In this document: positions 41,262 through 52,179 of the stretch, in pieces
Numbering within the stretch: the first letter of the stretch is position 1
Layout: each line of letters opens with the position of its first letter
Source of the DNA: Rachicladosporium sp. CCFEE 5018
Lineage: Eukaryota > Ascomycota > Dothideomycetes > Cladosporiales > Cladosporiaceae
DNA: 55,206 bases
Assembly: GCA_002077045.2 (NCBI GenBank)
Contig: KZ111140.1
Location: 682,960 to 738,165 of the forward strand
Direction of reading: 5' to 3'
The notes under the pieces: generated by a model
What the model saw: only the letters and a program-made list of their open reading frames with translations
Told to the model about the DNA's origin: nothing
Database searches by the model: none
Position numbers and translations under genes: made by a program

Positions 41262-43285
41262 ATGGGTGTCGACCTCCACCGCGATGATGATCTGCCTGCG
41301 CATGACCCCGCGCTGAGTGCATCCCACCAGCACACGCATGGCCACCTCCATCATGACACGCATGGCGCGCATACCGGCAACGACGTGCCGGTCTACAGCA
41401 AAGGCACGACTGACGAGCCTTCTGTGATCCCGAACCCAGACCACCAAGACCACCTCCACCATCGTCACCTCGCCTCCTCAGACATCAAGAGCGAGTCCTC
41501 CGACCCCAAAGCCCACAATGTGCACGACGTCGAGAAAGGCGGCATCTCCCCCGTCAGCACCCTAGCAGAAGAGGAAGAGCGCGACCCGCAGAGCCATAAG
41601 TTCTCGAACTTCTACGCCAAGTACAGGATATTCTTCCATGTCTTCATCTGGCTGTTCTTCACGGGATGGTGGATTGCGAGTCTGGTACTGCATCGGCCTG
41701 GCACTGCGCAGACGAAGAACTGGATTATCCCGTTCTTGCTATGGCTGGCGATCACGATCAGGATCATTACGTTCCATGTCCCTGTCACGCTGGTGATGAA
41801 TCCGGTCAAGAAGCTCTGGCAGATGACGGCTGTCAGGGTCGCGCACTTCGTCCCAGAGAAGTTCCGCACACCTGCTTTTGCTGGCCTGACGATCGCGGTC
41901 ATCATCGTGGGTGCCTTTGCGTCGGAAGAGAATGCTGATAACACGAGGGAGAATCGCGCTGTGAGCTTGTTCGGGCTGGTCGTGTGTCTCGCCGCACTCT
42001 GGGCCACTTCAAGAGACCGCAAGAGGATCAACTGGCATACCGTGATTATGGGCATGCTGGTGCAGTTCATCGTGGCGCTGTTCGTGCTTCGCACAACTGT
42101 GGGCTACGATATCTTCAACTTCATCTCTACGCTCGCCCGCCAACTCCTGGCTTTCGCCGGCACTGGGTTAGCTTTTCTCACTTCCGAGGATGTGGTTAGC
42201 TACCCGTGGTTCTTAACTGGCGTCATCCCCGCGATCATCTTCTTTGTCGCGCTTGTACAGCTGCTCTACTACTATGGCATCGTCCAGTGGGCCGTCGGCA
42301 AGTTCGCCGTGTTCTTCTTTTGGAGCATGCAGGTGTCTGGTGCCGAAGCTGTTGTCGCAGCCGCAACACCCTTCATCGGACAAGGCGAGAGCGCTATGTT
42401 GATCAAGCCCTTCGTCGCTCATCTTACGAAGGCCGAGCTGCATCAAATCATGGCCTGTGGTTTCGCCACCATCGCTGGATCAGTGCTCGTGGCCTACATT
42501 TCCATGGGTCTGAACCCTCAGGCACTGGTCTCCTCCTGCATCATGTCCATCCCCGCCTCGCTCGCAATGAGTAAGCTCCGCTATCCCGAGACCGAGGAGA
42601 CCTTGACCGCAGGCAAAGTCGTCGTGCCCGATGACGACGAGCACAAAGCCGCCAACGCGCTCCACGCTTTCGCCAACGGCGCCTGGCTGGGTCTCAAGAT
42701 CGCCGGCATGATCGTTTCGACACTGCTGGTCATTATTGCACTCTTGAACCTCGTCTCTGGCTTGATGACGTGGTGGGGACGCTACATTGGGCTGTCGGGT
42801 GAATATGACCTGACCGTCGAGTTGGTTGTTGGCTACCTCTGCTACCCTATCGCTTTCCTATTGGGTGTGCCTCGTGGCCCGGATCTCATCCGCGTTGCGC
42901 GCTTGATCGGTGTTAAGATCGTCGCTGTAAGTCCCATCTGTGAAGATATCCTTCGTATCTTGGCTAAGATACTGACTCTATACTCTAGAACGAATTCGTC
43001 GCCTACCAAATGCTAACTCAAGACCCGTCCTACGCCGGTCTCTCTCCTCGCTCTCGTCTCATCGCCACCTACAGCTTATGCGGCTTCGGCAACATCGGCT
43101 CCCTCGGAACGCAAATTGGTGTGCTGTCTCAAATTGCTCCGGGACGTGGTGGAGATGTCTCGAGGCTTGCGCTGAGTGCGCTCATGACGGGTATCTTGAG
43201 TACGCTGAGTAGTGCTGCGATTGCGGGGCTGTTGATCCAGGATGAGACGAGCTATATTGCTGTGGCGGCGACGAAGATGATCTAG
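41262..43285 (+). CDS. Concentrative nucleoside transporter (CNT/NupC family) with His-rich N-terminus
   Basis: Exons 41262-42926 and 42989-43285 with a 62-nt intron (GTAAGT...CTCTAG) give 653 residues. The CNT core has its conserved blocks: WAVGKFAVFFFWSMQVSGAE, AATPFIGQGESAMLIKPFV, and after the intron YSLCGFGNIGSLGTQIGVLS. These cover the nucleoside- and cation-binding hairpins. CNT proteins import nucleosides by Na+ or H+ symport. The N-terminal cytosolic tail of about 115 residues is unusually His-rich (13 His between residues 22 and 69), then acidic. The intron is certain because the second exon supplies the last core helices. There is no evidence for an extra upstream exon. Confidence 0.92.
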
Positions 43286-43680
43286 GGAATGGTGATGAGG
43301 GGAATCTAGCTAGGACGGAATGAAGAAGATGCCGGCTATGTTCTCACCATGATCCGCTTCATGGTCATTTCGGTTGCGCTCAGACCTGGGTGAAACTACC
43401 CTGCAACACCTTTGCGGGCGTGACCGACTGTCCATATCTCGCGAAAGTGCTTGTAGCGGGTGCTGATTGAAATGTCACGCTGGCCAGGTGCTGGACACAT
43501 GGTGATGTGAGTACGGTTGAATTTGCTTTTCATTTCTCATGTACAACACGACATATCGACGCTCTCGAACCCATGCCGCCGGTATCAAAGATTGCCATTG
43601 AGCCACATTGTAGCGTATAGCATCGCCACTGTGACCACGAAACCAGTCACTGCATTCAAGCAAGCCGAAGCAAAGCCTCT
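43286..43680. other. Intergenic between convergent CNT and PDI genes
   Basis: A 395-base 3'-3' gap with nothing recognisable besides expected 3' UTRs. Confidence 0.5.
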
Positions 43681-44818
43681 CTACAGCTCCGTCTTGCCCT
43701 GCTCGCCACCGCGGAACACACTCAGCACATTGCTCCTTCGCACCAAGTCATCGACCTTATCAGTGCTCAGACCGCCTTTCTTCAGCAGGCCCTGAAGCCT
43801 GGTGTACTCCTTCTCGACGTAGCCGGCGTTCTCCTCGCTCTTCTTGGCGACTTTGCCGTAGTACTCGGCATACTTGTCGCCAGCGGCGCCGACAGCCTTC
43901 TCGAACTCAGCGTAAGCCGAGGCGCCACCGGATTTAAGAGTCTCGACGATGGAGTTCAATGATGGCACGGTGCCAGCGAGAGGGTTCAAACCACCGCCCA
44001 CAGCACGGTATGTGCCTGCCTTCTCGTTGATGAAGGTAACGAGATCCTCCTCGGAGCGACCTCCACTGTAAGGTACACCCGTGGTGGAGCCCTCGGGGTA
44101 GTAGAAGATCGTCGGGTAGCTCTTCACACCCGCCTCCTGTGCGGTTGCCTTAGCATTTGGCGCCTCGCAGTCGACCTTGGCGATCAGGACCTCCTTCTCG
44201 GACACAAAGTCTGTGGCGAGTTTCTCCCAGGTCGGGGCGAGAGTCTTGCAGTGGCCGCACCATGGGGCGGTGAAGGCTACGAGAGCGTGCTTCGAGCCAG
44301 TGATTGAGGGAGAGAAGGTCGAGTCTGTAAGCATCTGAACGGCTGGTGGGGCGGTGTGAGGGGTCTTGGGCTTGAGGCTAGTTTTGGATGTGATCTGAGA
44401 TCTGTCCGTCAGCAATCAATGATAGTGTCCAGTGGATGTTACAACGTACGAATGCCGTCAAACTCTCGAGATCCCTTCCGCCCTTGTAGTCCTCCGGGGT
44501 ATCGCTCTTGCCATCGAACCACTTAAGCGTAGGGAAGCCTTGCACACCGAACTTCCGTCCCAGATCCTTGTGGTCATCTGCATCAACTTTGCCGATTGTG
44601 ACTTTGTCGCTGGCGAACTCGAAAGCACCGGCCAGCTCATCGTAGATCGGAGCAAGGGTCTTGCAGTGGCCGCACCATGGAGCAAAGAACTCGACGAGCG
44701 CTGGCTTGCCAGACTTGAGGACGATATCGTCGAAGTTAGTGGGGAGGAGATCTTTTACGGCGCTGAGGGCGGAGGCGCCGGTGAGGAGAGTCGCGACGAG
44801 GGGGCTGAGGCGAACCAT
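43681..44818 (-). CDS. ER protein disulfide isomerase, Erp38/TigA type
   Basis: Exons 44818-44450 and 44394-43681 with a 55-nt intron (GTACGT...CTCAG) give 360 residues. The signal peptide covers about residues 1-20 (MVRLSPLVATLLTGASALSA). There are two thioredoxin domains, with active sites CGHC at 49-52 and 169-172, each preceded by APW. A C-terminal ERp29-like helical domain follows (about 265-355, YAEFEKAVGAAGDKYAEYYG). This layout is that of Neurospora Erp38 and Aspergillus TigA, which oxidise and isomerise disulfides of secretory proteins. The last four residues are KTEL, a divergent form of the K/HDEL retrieval signal. Both active sites are complete. The intron falls between the two thioredoxin domains. 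Confidence 0.93.
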
Positions 44819-45592
44819 TTTGATAATCGTGCTTGCTATATCAGGAGGTACGTGTGTCCATAGGATATGGTTATGGATATGTTGGCCACTACATGGACAT
44901 GTGTGTGATGTTCAGGGTCCAGGTGTGACAAACTCTCATGCAGTGCCAGCTGTCCACCAACGCTTCGCCCTTGCCACTGCTGCTCGTGCTCGTCCCTCTG
45001 CTTGTGTCTACATAATTATAGCCGCCAAACAAGGCGCCACGTTATATGGATCCGTGTAGAGCGATTACTTTCCCCGAGAGCGGTCTCTCCCTGATACAGC
45101 AGCTCAACAACATTCTTCCAGGGTCACGACGACGATAGCGGTACCTAGGACCCTTGAAGTACGAGGTGGGATGTATACAGTTAGATCCCTTAGGTTGGAG
45201 TACGCCAGTTACGCTGATGACAGCGGGTTGCTTCACTGTGTGCGCAAGATGCATCGTTCTGTGCTCCCCAGTCTGTTCCGTTTCACTGTCAGGAGTGGTC
45301 TAGTGTCCGAGGTTGGTATGGCAAAATGTGCTGATCTTCCCGCATCCCATGAAAGAATCTCAGGATGGAAGTCTCATCATGACACCGGTGGATCAGCCGC
45401 TGACACAAGTCTAGGTCGTGCTGGCTGCCCTCGTTCTGAGGACGGCATATCAGATATGTCTGTATCATGGCCAAGACTGCACTTACACACAGCCCCTCGA
45501 CACCAATCGATACCTCCGTAGCTCAAGAGCGACGTTCACTACGTATATAAGCTGGACCCGCGACTTCGCGTCTCTCCCCGAGTCGCTACGCC
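44819..45592. promoter_or_regulatory. Intergenic; promoter of PDI and TATA box for copy A of the paralogue array
   Basis: A 774-base divergent region. A TATATAA box at 45544-45550 lies 43 bases before the ATG of the first array copy. The TATA box is intact although the gene behind it is broken. There are no other recognisable elements. Confidence 0.45.
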
Positions 45593-46291
45593 ATGGACCA
45601 CTCTCCCCTAGGAAGATTGCCGGTTGAACTGCGCCTTGTCATCTATAAGGACGTGCTAGCTACGACGGTCATTGACTTGAGCGAGGACTTTGGGACGTTT
45701 CATGCACCGCTCCTGGAGGCAAGGCGCGTCGACCCTATCCGCCAGGTCTGCCGCAAGATACGACAAGAGACCGAAGACCTCGCCTTTGTGCAGGGTCTTA
45801 TGATACTGCACGGCCTGGGGATGACCGTGACGGGCGATCTACGTAAGCAGCGTAGTGACTGCCTGATTGCTGCCATTGCGCACCACCTCGACAGCTTCCG
45901 CACTGCCGGACCAGCCATCTGACATCTCACGCTCGACTTGGGAAGTTTCGATCTGTGGGTGAGCATGAAGGCTCGCAGGCATTGGGATTCTGGATTCACA
46001 AGCCCCTACATGCGAAAGTTTCTGCTCGACCTACAAGAGGTGGTAGGTATTGATTGCAACATGGAGATATCCTTCAAGGTTTTCGACAAGCGCGGATCGA
46101 CCCGCTACACCTTCGCTGCGTCTCCTACGAAGACTGACTGGTTTGAAGGGATCCGAGTAACTACGCACGACAAGGGCCAGCGATTGCAAGCTGCGAGACG
46201 TACATATGGTATGTCTAGATATGGTATGTCCGTGAGGAATTTCTCCACTATGTGCGAGCGGCTGTGGCTGCGTCGCTGCATTGCTGAGTAA
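45593..46291 (+). pseudogene. F-box/2EXR-like array, copy A (one in-frame TGA)
   Basis: The frame runs 233 codons from ATG 45593 to the TAA ending at 46291, with one TGA at 45920-45922. The N-terminus MDHSPLGRLPVELRLVIYKD and the following VCRKIRQETEDL block are the family hallmarks. After the TGA the frame resumes with HLTLDLGSF, matching the V-x-[IL]-D-[ILV]-G strand of the other copies. The protein resembles fungal F-box-like or 2EXR starts (LPxELRxxIY), but no Skp1-binding proof exists. If transcribed it would give a 109-residue N-terminal fragment unless the stop is read through. An Arg codon CGA mutated to TGA would explain the break. It is the first of six same-strand copies spaced about 0.9-1.6 kb apart. 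Confidence 0.65.
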
Positions 46292-46672
46292 TTCGTGAGT
46301 ACAATGCGTTGGGAGGAGCCGTCCTTTGCTACAGGCGTTGCACCCAAGATCCGATCCGCTCTCTCCTCGGTCTGAAAGGGCTTGTGCTACTATCATGCAT
46401 ACTGCCACTGTCAATGCCGCGCCTGCTAGATTGCCGAGAGCACAACGCGCAGTCAGGTGGAGGTATACAGCAATTTGGGGCTCTCAACCATACATTAGTC
46501 AAGCGGTGTTCACGGGGGAATGCAGATACGCTTCAACAACGACTTCTGCTTCAGCAAGCATTAACAGAAACACGGAAGTCACGGTATGCTGGGACGTGTG
46601 GACCGAAGCTGATGATGCAGCGACTACTACGTCTTCACTTGCGCAATTGTCCGTTCGCATGGCCGTGCTGGC
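46292..46672. other. Spacer between array copies A and B
   Basis: A 381-base spacer. The missing N-terminal half of copy B would be expected here, but no LPxELR-like codons were found in any plus frame. Confidence 0.4.
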
Positions 46673-47203
46673 ATGAAGGGGGCTTCAGTGTGCCAACTCA
46701 TCTCCATCAGTGAAGTCATGCGATGTGATCTCCTCAACGCTGTAAGGCGGGTGAACCACACCTGTGCTATCACGCGCTCATTGAGTCGTCAGCACCCTCG
46801 ACTGGTCACGACCGACGCGCGCAGGGTGGATATGGCAATGGACACGGGGGAAAGGCCACGGTCTCCAATGCCGAGCTACATGGTACACCATCTGGCGAAC
46901 ATGGTACTACAGGCGGATCAAATCCAAGTCTACCTCCAGATCAAATCTGAGGCACGGAATGTCGGCTATTCGGACATTCAGAACTACTCGCAAGTCAATC
47001 GCTGGACACTTTGAGCAGCATTTGACAAGCTTAGATGGCAGGAGATCAACTTGCGGACGACTCACACGAATGTGCAGGAACTACAGGCGGCTCATCTTGG
47101 AGGCATCATCTCTCGTGACCGGTATGCCGAGCTGCTAGCCCGGCAATATCAGAGACGTCGTCTTGTGGGGAGCTTTGTTAAGCATATGTTCCTTCGCGAC
47201 TAG
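46673..47203 (+). pseudogene. F-box/2EXR-like array, copy B (N-terminus lost, one in-frame TGA)
   Basis: Only the C-terminal half is recognisable. Homology to copy C begins around base 46780 (RRVDMAMDTG, matching the VTIDLG strand) and continues through IQVYLQIKS and NRWTL. A TGA at 47012-47014 follows RWTL. Copy C has RWTLR here, with Arg CGC, so a CGA-to-TGA transition is the likely lesion. The frame then continues AAFDKLRWQEINLRTTHTNV to a stop at 47201-47203, ending in a basic cluster (QYQRRR), as copy C does (HHRRRR). The assigned 5' end is the nearest in-frame ATG and is arbitrary. No N-terminal motif is present. Confidence 0.5.
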
Positions 47204-47660
47204 CCTGAGGTGGAAATAGTTGATCAGCTGAATATGACTTGTGTCTGCTGTGCATCGTTCGGAGCCGCCATTCGGGCAGGAGCGACCCGAGTTGTCATTC
47301 GGAGCACCTTCCACGTGCTGTGCTCAATATTAAGAGACCTCCTAATTCACTTCGCCATCGAAGCAACTTCCAGCGCTACTCTTACAATATCCGCACAGGA
47401 CAACAGGTGCCAACCATCGATATATCAGAACCTCGCCGCTGACGCATTGTTTGCGTGAATCTATTGATGCATCCTGCGCTCCGCCAATGAATTTGATAAT
47501 CGAAGTATTGTGCACAGGATCCTGCAGAAGATACCACAGCTAACAGAAGACAGTGCTCCCTTCACTCACCACAGTCCGCCACTTGTTGAGAATCGCACTT
47601 AAGAGAATCTCATAGACTACAACACTTCCAGGCTAGGAGCACCATCACTAGACAGAGCCA
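47204..47660. other. Spacer between array copies B and C
   Basis: A 457-base spacer, presumed promoter of copy C, AT-richer than the genes. No clear TATA box. Confidence 0.4.
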
Positions 47661-48440
47661 ATGAACGGGCGCGCACGAGCGATGGAGGGCTCTCCGATTG
47701 GCAAAATGCCTAAAGAGCTTCGACTTGTCATCTACGAAGATGTTCTATCCGAAGGCGTCGTCGAGCTGAGCTCGGCTCACCACCAGGTTCCGTATACTCA
47801 GGTATACAAGTTCGACGCCATCACTCGGGTGTGCCGTCAGATTAGAGAAGAAATCGAAGACCTGACGCCGACCCCGGAGCGCATCTTTCCACGCATATAC
47901 AGTGGCAATGCTAGATGCGTCCGGTGTATGAAGACCAAGGAGAAGACATGCTCACTCTTCAGAGTACGCGAAGAAAAACTTCAGAACGCCATAGAGAGTC
48001 ATGCAGGACGTTGGCTTAGTGACTCGTGCCAACGTCAAGCCCAAGTCAGCGAAGTGACGATTGATCTAGGCGTATGCAGCTTATCTGGAAATCGCGGGAT
48101 GCTGGACTGGCAGGACCCAGCGCCGGTGCTTGTGCTGAGACGCATGGCCACAATTGTGGAAAGGGCGACGGACGCGAAGTGTTACATACAGGTGACGTTC
48201 AACTTCCGTGGAACTGGGAAGGCCCCGCACGTAGACGATCGCTGGACTCTGCGCGCGCCACTGGATAGAGTTGAGGGACTGCAGACTATCAAGCAAATCA
48301 CCCGCGGTCATGTGCAGGAGGTTCGAGCTGCCCGTGAGGCGAAGAGAATCTCCCAAAAAGGATACAAAAACCATACGGCGCGGCATCACCGTAGACGTCG
48401 TATAGGGGATCAGCTGATGAGAATGCTATGTCCAGCATAG
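47661..48440 (+). CDS. F-box/2EXR-like array, copy C (intact)
   Basis: An uninterrupted 259-residue frame from ATG 47661. A second ATG at 47682 gives the family-standard start MEGSPIGKMPKELRLVIYED and may be the real one. The hallmarks in order are the F-box-like N-terminus, FDAITRVCRQIREEIEDL, RWL before the VTIDLG strand, CYIQVTF, and DRWTLRAPLDRV. The C-terminus is very basic (HTARHHRRRR). A copy-specific insert has C-x2-C-x7-C (RCVRCMKTKEKTC), possibly a metal site. There is no signal peptide or membrane segment. Function is unknown. By analogy to LPxELR proteins it might be a ubiquitin-ligase adaptor, but this is inference. Confidence 0.7.
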   Translation: MNGRARAMEGSPIGKMPKELRLVIYEDVLSEGVVELSSAHHQVPYTQVYKFDAITRVCRQIREEIEDLTPTPERIFPRIYSGNARCVRCMKTKEKTCSLFRVREEKLQNAIESHAGRWLSDSCQRQAQVSEVTIDLGVCSLSGNRGMLDWQDPAPVLVLRRMATIVERATDAKCYIQVTFNFRGTGKAPHVDDRWTLRAPLDRVEGLQTIKQITRGHVQEVRAAREAKRISQKGYKNHTARHHRRRRIGDQLMRMLCPA

Positions 48441-49212
48441 CGAGTTCAAGGCGCATTGTATCAGGTGTTTCGCGGGCATGCCCCAGCCAAAGCAAGCGCA
48501 CTGGGCCGCTCAGTATTGGACTCCACTGTGCGAGAGGGGTGGAAATGATGAAATTTGGGAGGTAGTGATGCCACAAACGGTACGGCAGACGGCAGTCAGC
48601 ATGCTGGGCTGAATGCAAGTAAAACAGCATCCCGTACGCTCCCGTGACTTGGAAGCTGTGCAGTCCGTCTTCCGATATGGAGGGCCGATTGGGTGCAAGG
48701 CACATCGTACGATCAATTTTGTTTCTCAGACACTCAATAGCATGGTCACTTCTTCCACGCTCTCCTTAGTCAATCCTGTCCCGATTTGCGTCATACCCGG
48801 AGCTGACCGTCAGATCATTGGAGTTGCAGTAGCGGACAAGGTACGTTAAGGGTGTGCCACTAGAAGCACTTGCGTTCGCGATATAAGTGAACCTTTTTGC
48901 CACCACTTCAGCTGATGCAAGATTGTCAATTTTGTATAAGCTGACGTGCTAATAGATCAATCCCACTCCAAGCGTCACTCGTCCTTACCGACTGTCGTCA
49001 CTGAGTGATTTAACGTGCAGACGCTCGTGAAAGCATCGATCATGTACAGACCATGCTATTATGCTCTGTCTACTGCGCTCCCCGTCACGAACGAGCCCTC
49101 GAGAATCCTGTCGCTGGCTGCTCTGGAAATTCTCTGGCTGACCACTGTTCGACCTCTCGTCGCAGGCTCTGGCTGTGATAGCCACAATGCGTCAGACAAA
49201 CAGTACGCGAAC
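48441..49212. other. Spacer between array copies C and D
   Basis: A 772-base spacer without a recognisable gene or repeat. Confidence 0.4.
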
Positions 49213-49810
49213 ATGGCGACCTCTTCTCTGGGACGGTGACCACCAGAGTTGCGTCTCGCGATCTACCGCGAGGTATCACATGAAGTCACAGTCGACATCT
49301 TTCCACACTGCAGTCCGCCTACGCATCGTCAGCGAACTCACGCGGCCCTTTCAAGGGCCCACCGCCTGCGGCCTGGTATCGCCTAAGAGTCAAGGTGTGC
49401 ATGTGCCTGTACACCAAGCGCTGCTGCGCTTTCACAAAGACCAGATCCGCGTTGGGGCATCTCGTCGGCAACGGGGGACAGATAACGTCTTACTCGCCAT
49501 GGAACATTGGCTCTATAGCACCAGCGTAGACCGCAATCTGCTCCAGATCGTGGCTATCGAGCTGGGATTTGATCCGACGTCTTACCAAAAAGCTGATCTC
49601 GCAGACGGCGACCGCTTTGTACTCACATGGCAAGTCTCTGCTTTGATGGACACGATCAAATGGTTCACCAGTGCGGATAGTCAACACTTTACCACCTTCC
49701 AACGTACTGGGAGGAGTTACGATTCGCAAGACTTCGAGCCAGATAAGCTGGCTGACCAATGGGCGGTGTGGACGCCACTAGATAAGGCTGACGAGGTCGG
49801 GGTGCGATGA
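49213..49810 (+). pseudogene. F-box/2EXR-like array, copy D (TGA plus frameshift)
   Basis: The family start is visible as ATG 49213 reading MATSSLGR. An in-frame TGA follows at 49237-49239, then PPELRLAIYREVSHEVTVDI in the same frame. That frame closes at TAA 49384-49386. The family sequence resumes in the next frame from about 49400 (VPVHQALLRFHK), through MEHWLYSTSVDRNLLQIVAI and WAVWTPLDKAD, to TGA at 49808-49810. The copy thus has one early stop and one frameshift in the 49300-49400 interval. The stop sits where other copies have Leu, Ile or Met, so a simple CGA-to-TGA change does not explain it. This copy is dead unless unusual decoding occurs. Confidence 0.6.
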
Positions 49811-50582
49811 GATCGCGAGGCTTGAGAGATCGTGGTAAGGGAAAGACCAACAATCGAGACTTTGGCAAAGCAAAATCATGCCAGGGAAGAGATGTGCGAG
49901 CGGCAGACTACACGCCTTTCGCCTCCCTGGTGGTATCGATCATCCAGAGCACCATATTGTTAGGCGGACGGTAATGGAGCTAGAGGCGAGTAAGAAGCTA
50001 GCGCAGAAGTTGTGAGTCTCCTACATTGTGATCTGATCAATACCAACGGCAAAGCCGACTTCTGAGTGTGCAGGCAAGGGTCTTGACGACGAACGCTTCT
50101 ATATCGGGGAAGCTAACAAGAAGTGGTTATACCAAATCTGATCAGTGCTCACACGGCGGAGCGAGGATCCGTAAGTGCGCTGAGGGGCGCATGAACTGGG
50201 TCTGCCAGTACACCGCATGCAACAAATTGCTATGGCAATGAGGTACAAAGGTTGAGTGGCATCACGAAACCTTTCTACCAACAGAATGGAATGTCAGCTT
50301 GAAATCCATTGCAGCACCACTCCATAGTCAAGTAAGATCGCGAAGGAGCGATCTACAGACTCGTAGCGCACTTGCTAGGTCATCACTTGACTCCATCAGA
50401 TCATGCATTCAATCATCACTCACCACTAGATGCAAGCATGACGCATGAGGACTATTGACACCCTTCGCACAGGACTACAATCGATGTTTACCTTCGACGG
50501 CCCTGCATCCGGCACACTACTCCATTCCATTAAGTAGGGCTTACTTTCTGCGCAGATACACGGCCAGGCAGTATCAAGAATC
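49811..50582. other. Spacer between array copies D and E
   Basis: A 772-base spacer. Decayed C-terminal codons of copy D may extend about 150 bases into it; otherwise nothing is recognisable. Confidence 0.4.
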
Positions 50583-51449
50583 ATGGATGGTTCACCACTA
50601 GGCACCATTCCGCCAGAAATCAGGGTCATGATCTTCGACAATGTCCTCTCGGAAGTCATCGTCGACGTGGGCCTCAATTCCCGCAATCCGCCTGGTCAGA
50701 CCGCTTATAGTCAGCATGCAAGATTCACCGCCATCACTCGAGTCTGTCGCAAAATCAGGCGCGAGACATCCGACTTGCATCCACAACCGACCCATGCAAC
50801 CCTGCGTGTCTACAAGCGTTCTGATGGCTTCCTCACTGGCTTAGACCGTTCTCAGGACTATGTGCTCCACATGGGAAATCACGAGGGGGATTTGATCCCT
50901 CTGAACGCTGAGCGTTGGTTGTACAATAACAAGATCAGCGAGTCGCAAATGCGCCGGGTGGCGGTTGACATCGGCAGCATACGGGTCGACGCCAACCGAT
51001 GCAAGAATCCGAGCCTCGCAATGGCATATGCAATGATGATGGCGGATAAACTGGCGAGCATAGTGAAGTGGTCGTTGGGTGTGGACAGCCATGTCCTGAT
51101 AGGCTTTGGGAAGGACAATAAGAGTCGAAGCATCCCTCTCAAGATCCGGCTATCCCCACTCTTAGTCTCAATCGAGAGGAAGGCAACGTTCGCGACGTTC
51201 GAGCGTTCCATCAACATGGAGTTCAAAGCAATGCGAGCTGCACGAGCTGCTCTGGACTTCAATGAGCACAAGCAAGCAGGTGAACGTCAGCGACTGCGCG
51301 ACGTGCTGGACTGCGTTCGTCACCTTTTTCACAGCGGCGACGTCGTCAGCAGTCCAGTCATTGGGAGGAGCGTGATGGGACTGGAGGCTGCTAAGTGTCG
51401 TATGCTGGAGTCGCTCGGAAGGGCTTCGACTGATGAAGAATGTCGTTGA
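50583..51449 (+). CDS. F-box/2EXR-like array, copy E (intact)
   Basis: An uninterrupted 288-residue frame from ATG 50583, the longest copy. It starts MDGSPLGTIPPEIRVMIFDN, then FTAITRVCRKIRRETSDL, AERWLYNNKISESQMRRVAV, DIGSIRVDAN, and KLASIVKWSLGVDSHVLIGF. The C-terminal 100 residues are helical and basic (NMEFKAMRAARAALDFNEHK), with a further copy-specific tail of about 50 residues. There are no membrane segments and no signal peptide. Together with copy C it defines the family's intact form. The clearest shared core is F-box-like start, R-V-C-R-x-I-R, W-L, then V-x-[IV]-D-[IL]-G. Confidence 0.72.
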   Translation: MDGSPLGTIPPEIRVMIFDNVLSEVIVDVGLNSRNPPGQTAYSQHARFTAITRVCRKIRRETSDLHPQPTHATLRVYKRSDGFLTGLDRSQDYVLHMGNHEGDLIPLNAERWLYNNKISESQMRRVAVDIGSIRVDANRCKNPSLAMAYAMMMADKLASIVKWSLGVDSHVLIGFGKDNKSRSIPLKIRLSPLLVSIERKATFATFERSINMEFKAMRAARAALDFNEHKQAGERQRLRDVLDCVRHLFHSGDVVSSPVIGRSVMGLEAAKCRMLESLGRASTDEECR

Positions 51450-52179
51450 CATGGAGAGGTCTTCCTGACGGCTTTGCTTTTGCGTCAGCTCTTGGTACCG
51501 CGTCCATGGAGAATACACCAAAGTGGCGCCGAGACGAAGGGTAAAGGCAGAGTCTAGTTCAATGTCATGAAATAGGAGATGCGCCGTTGCTCGCGGACAT
51601 TGTGCGTGAGCTCTCGCTCGCAGTTGTGTTAGAGTGAGCGCTCTATTCTTTATACAAGTGGAGAGCTTGAGAGAGACACGATGTAAGGCGATCCTACCTT
51701 TACTCCTCTTCTGCTCTCCACATCCGTGAATTAATTATCTTGACGTCTACTTCTTAGACAAGTGTGGACTCTCGCGCAGCCACAGATGCGCCTGCAGTAG
51801 CCAGAGTGACTGCGAAGGTGGCCGACCGCAAGCTACGCTGCTTGAGCGACGATAGCACAGGTTTAGAGAGCGCCCATAAAGCAGAGTTCCAGTGTTACGA
51901 CCATTTCCCCAATGGCTTCGAGTGTTGTGAGAGCACACGCTGTCCAGTGTGATTGCAGAAGCATCCTTGACCTTCGAGCGCAGACTCCTGCTCCTTTCTG
52001 CCTATCAAAGAGATTGACAGGAGTTCACACCGTACATTCCATTGTGTTGCTTGTCTTCAACGGGTCACTAACGCTCTGTAGCAATCTGCTTCACAGCTAT
52101 ACAGTCTCCTCACGCAGTCGATGCAGCTACGAGTCCTCGGCGCCCATCACAGACTGGCCACGGTCCCACGCCTGTGATC
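51450..52179. other. Spacer between array copies E and F
   Basis: A 730-base spacer, presumed promoter of copy F. No recognisable gene. Confidence 0.4.
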
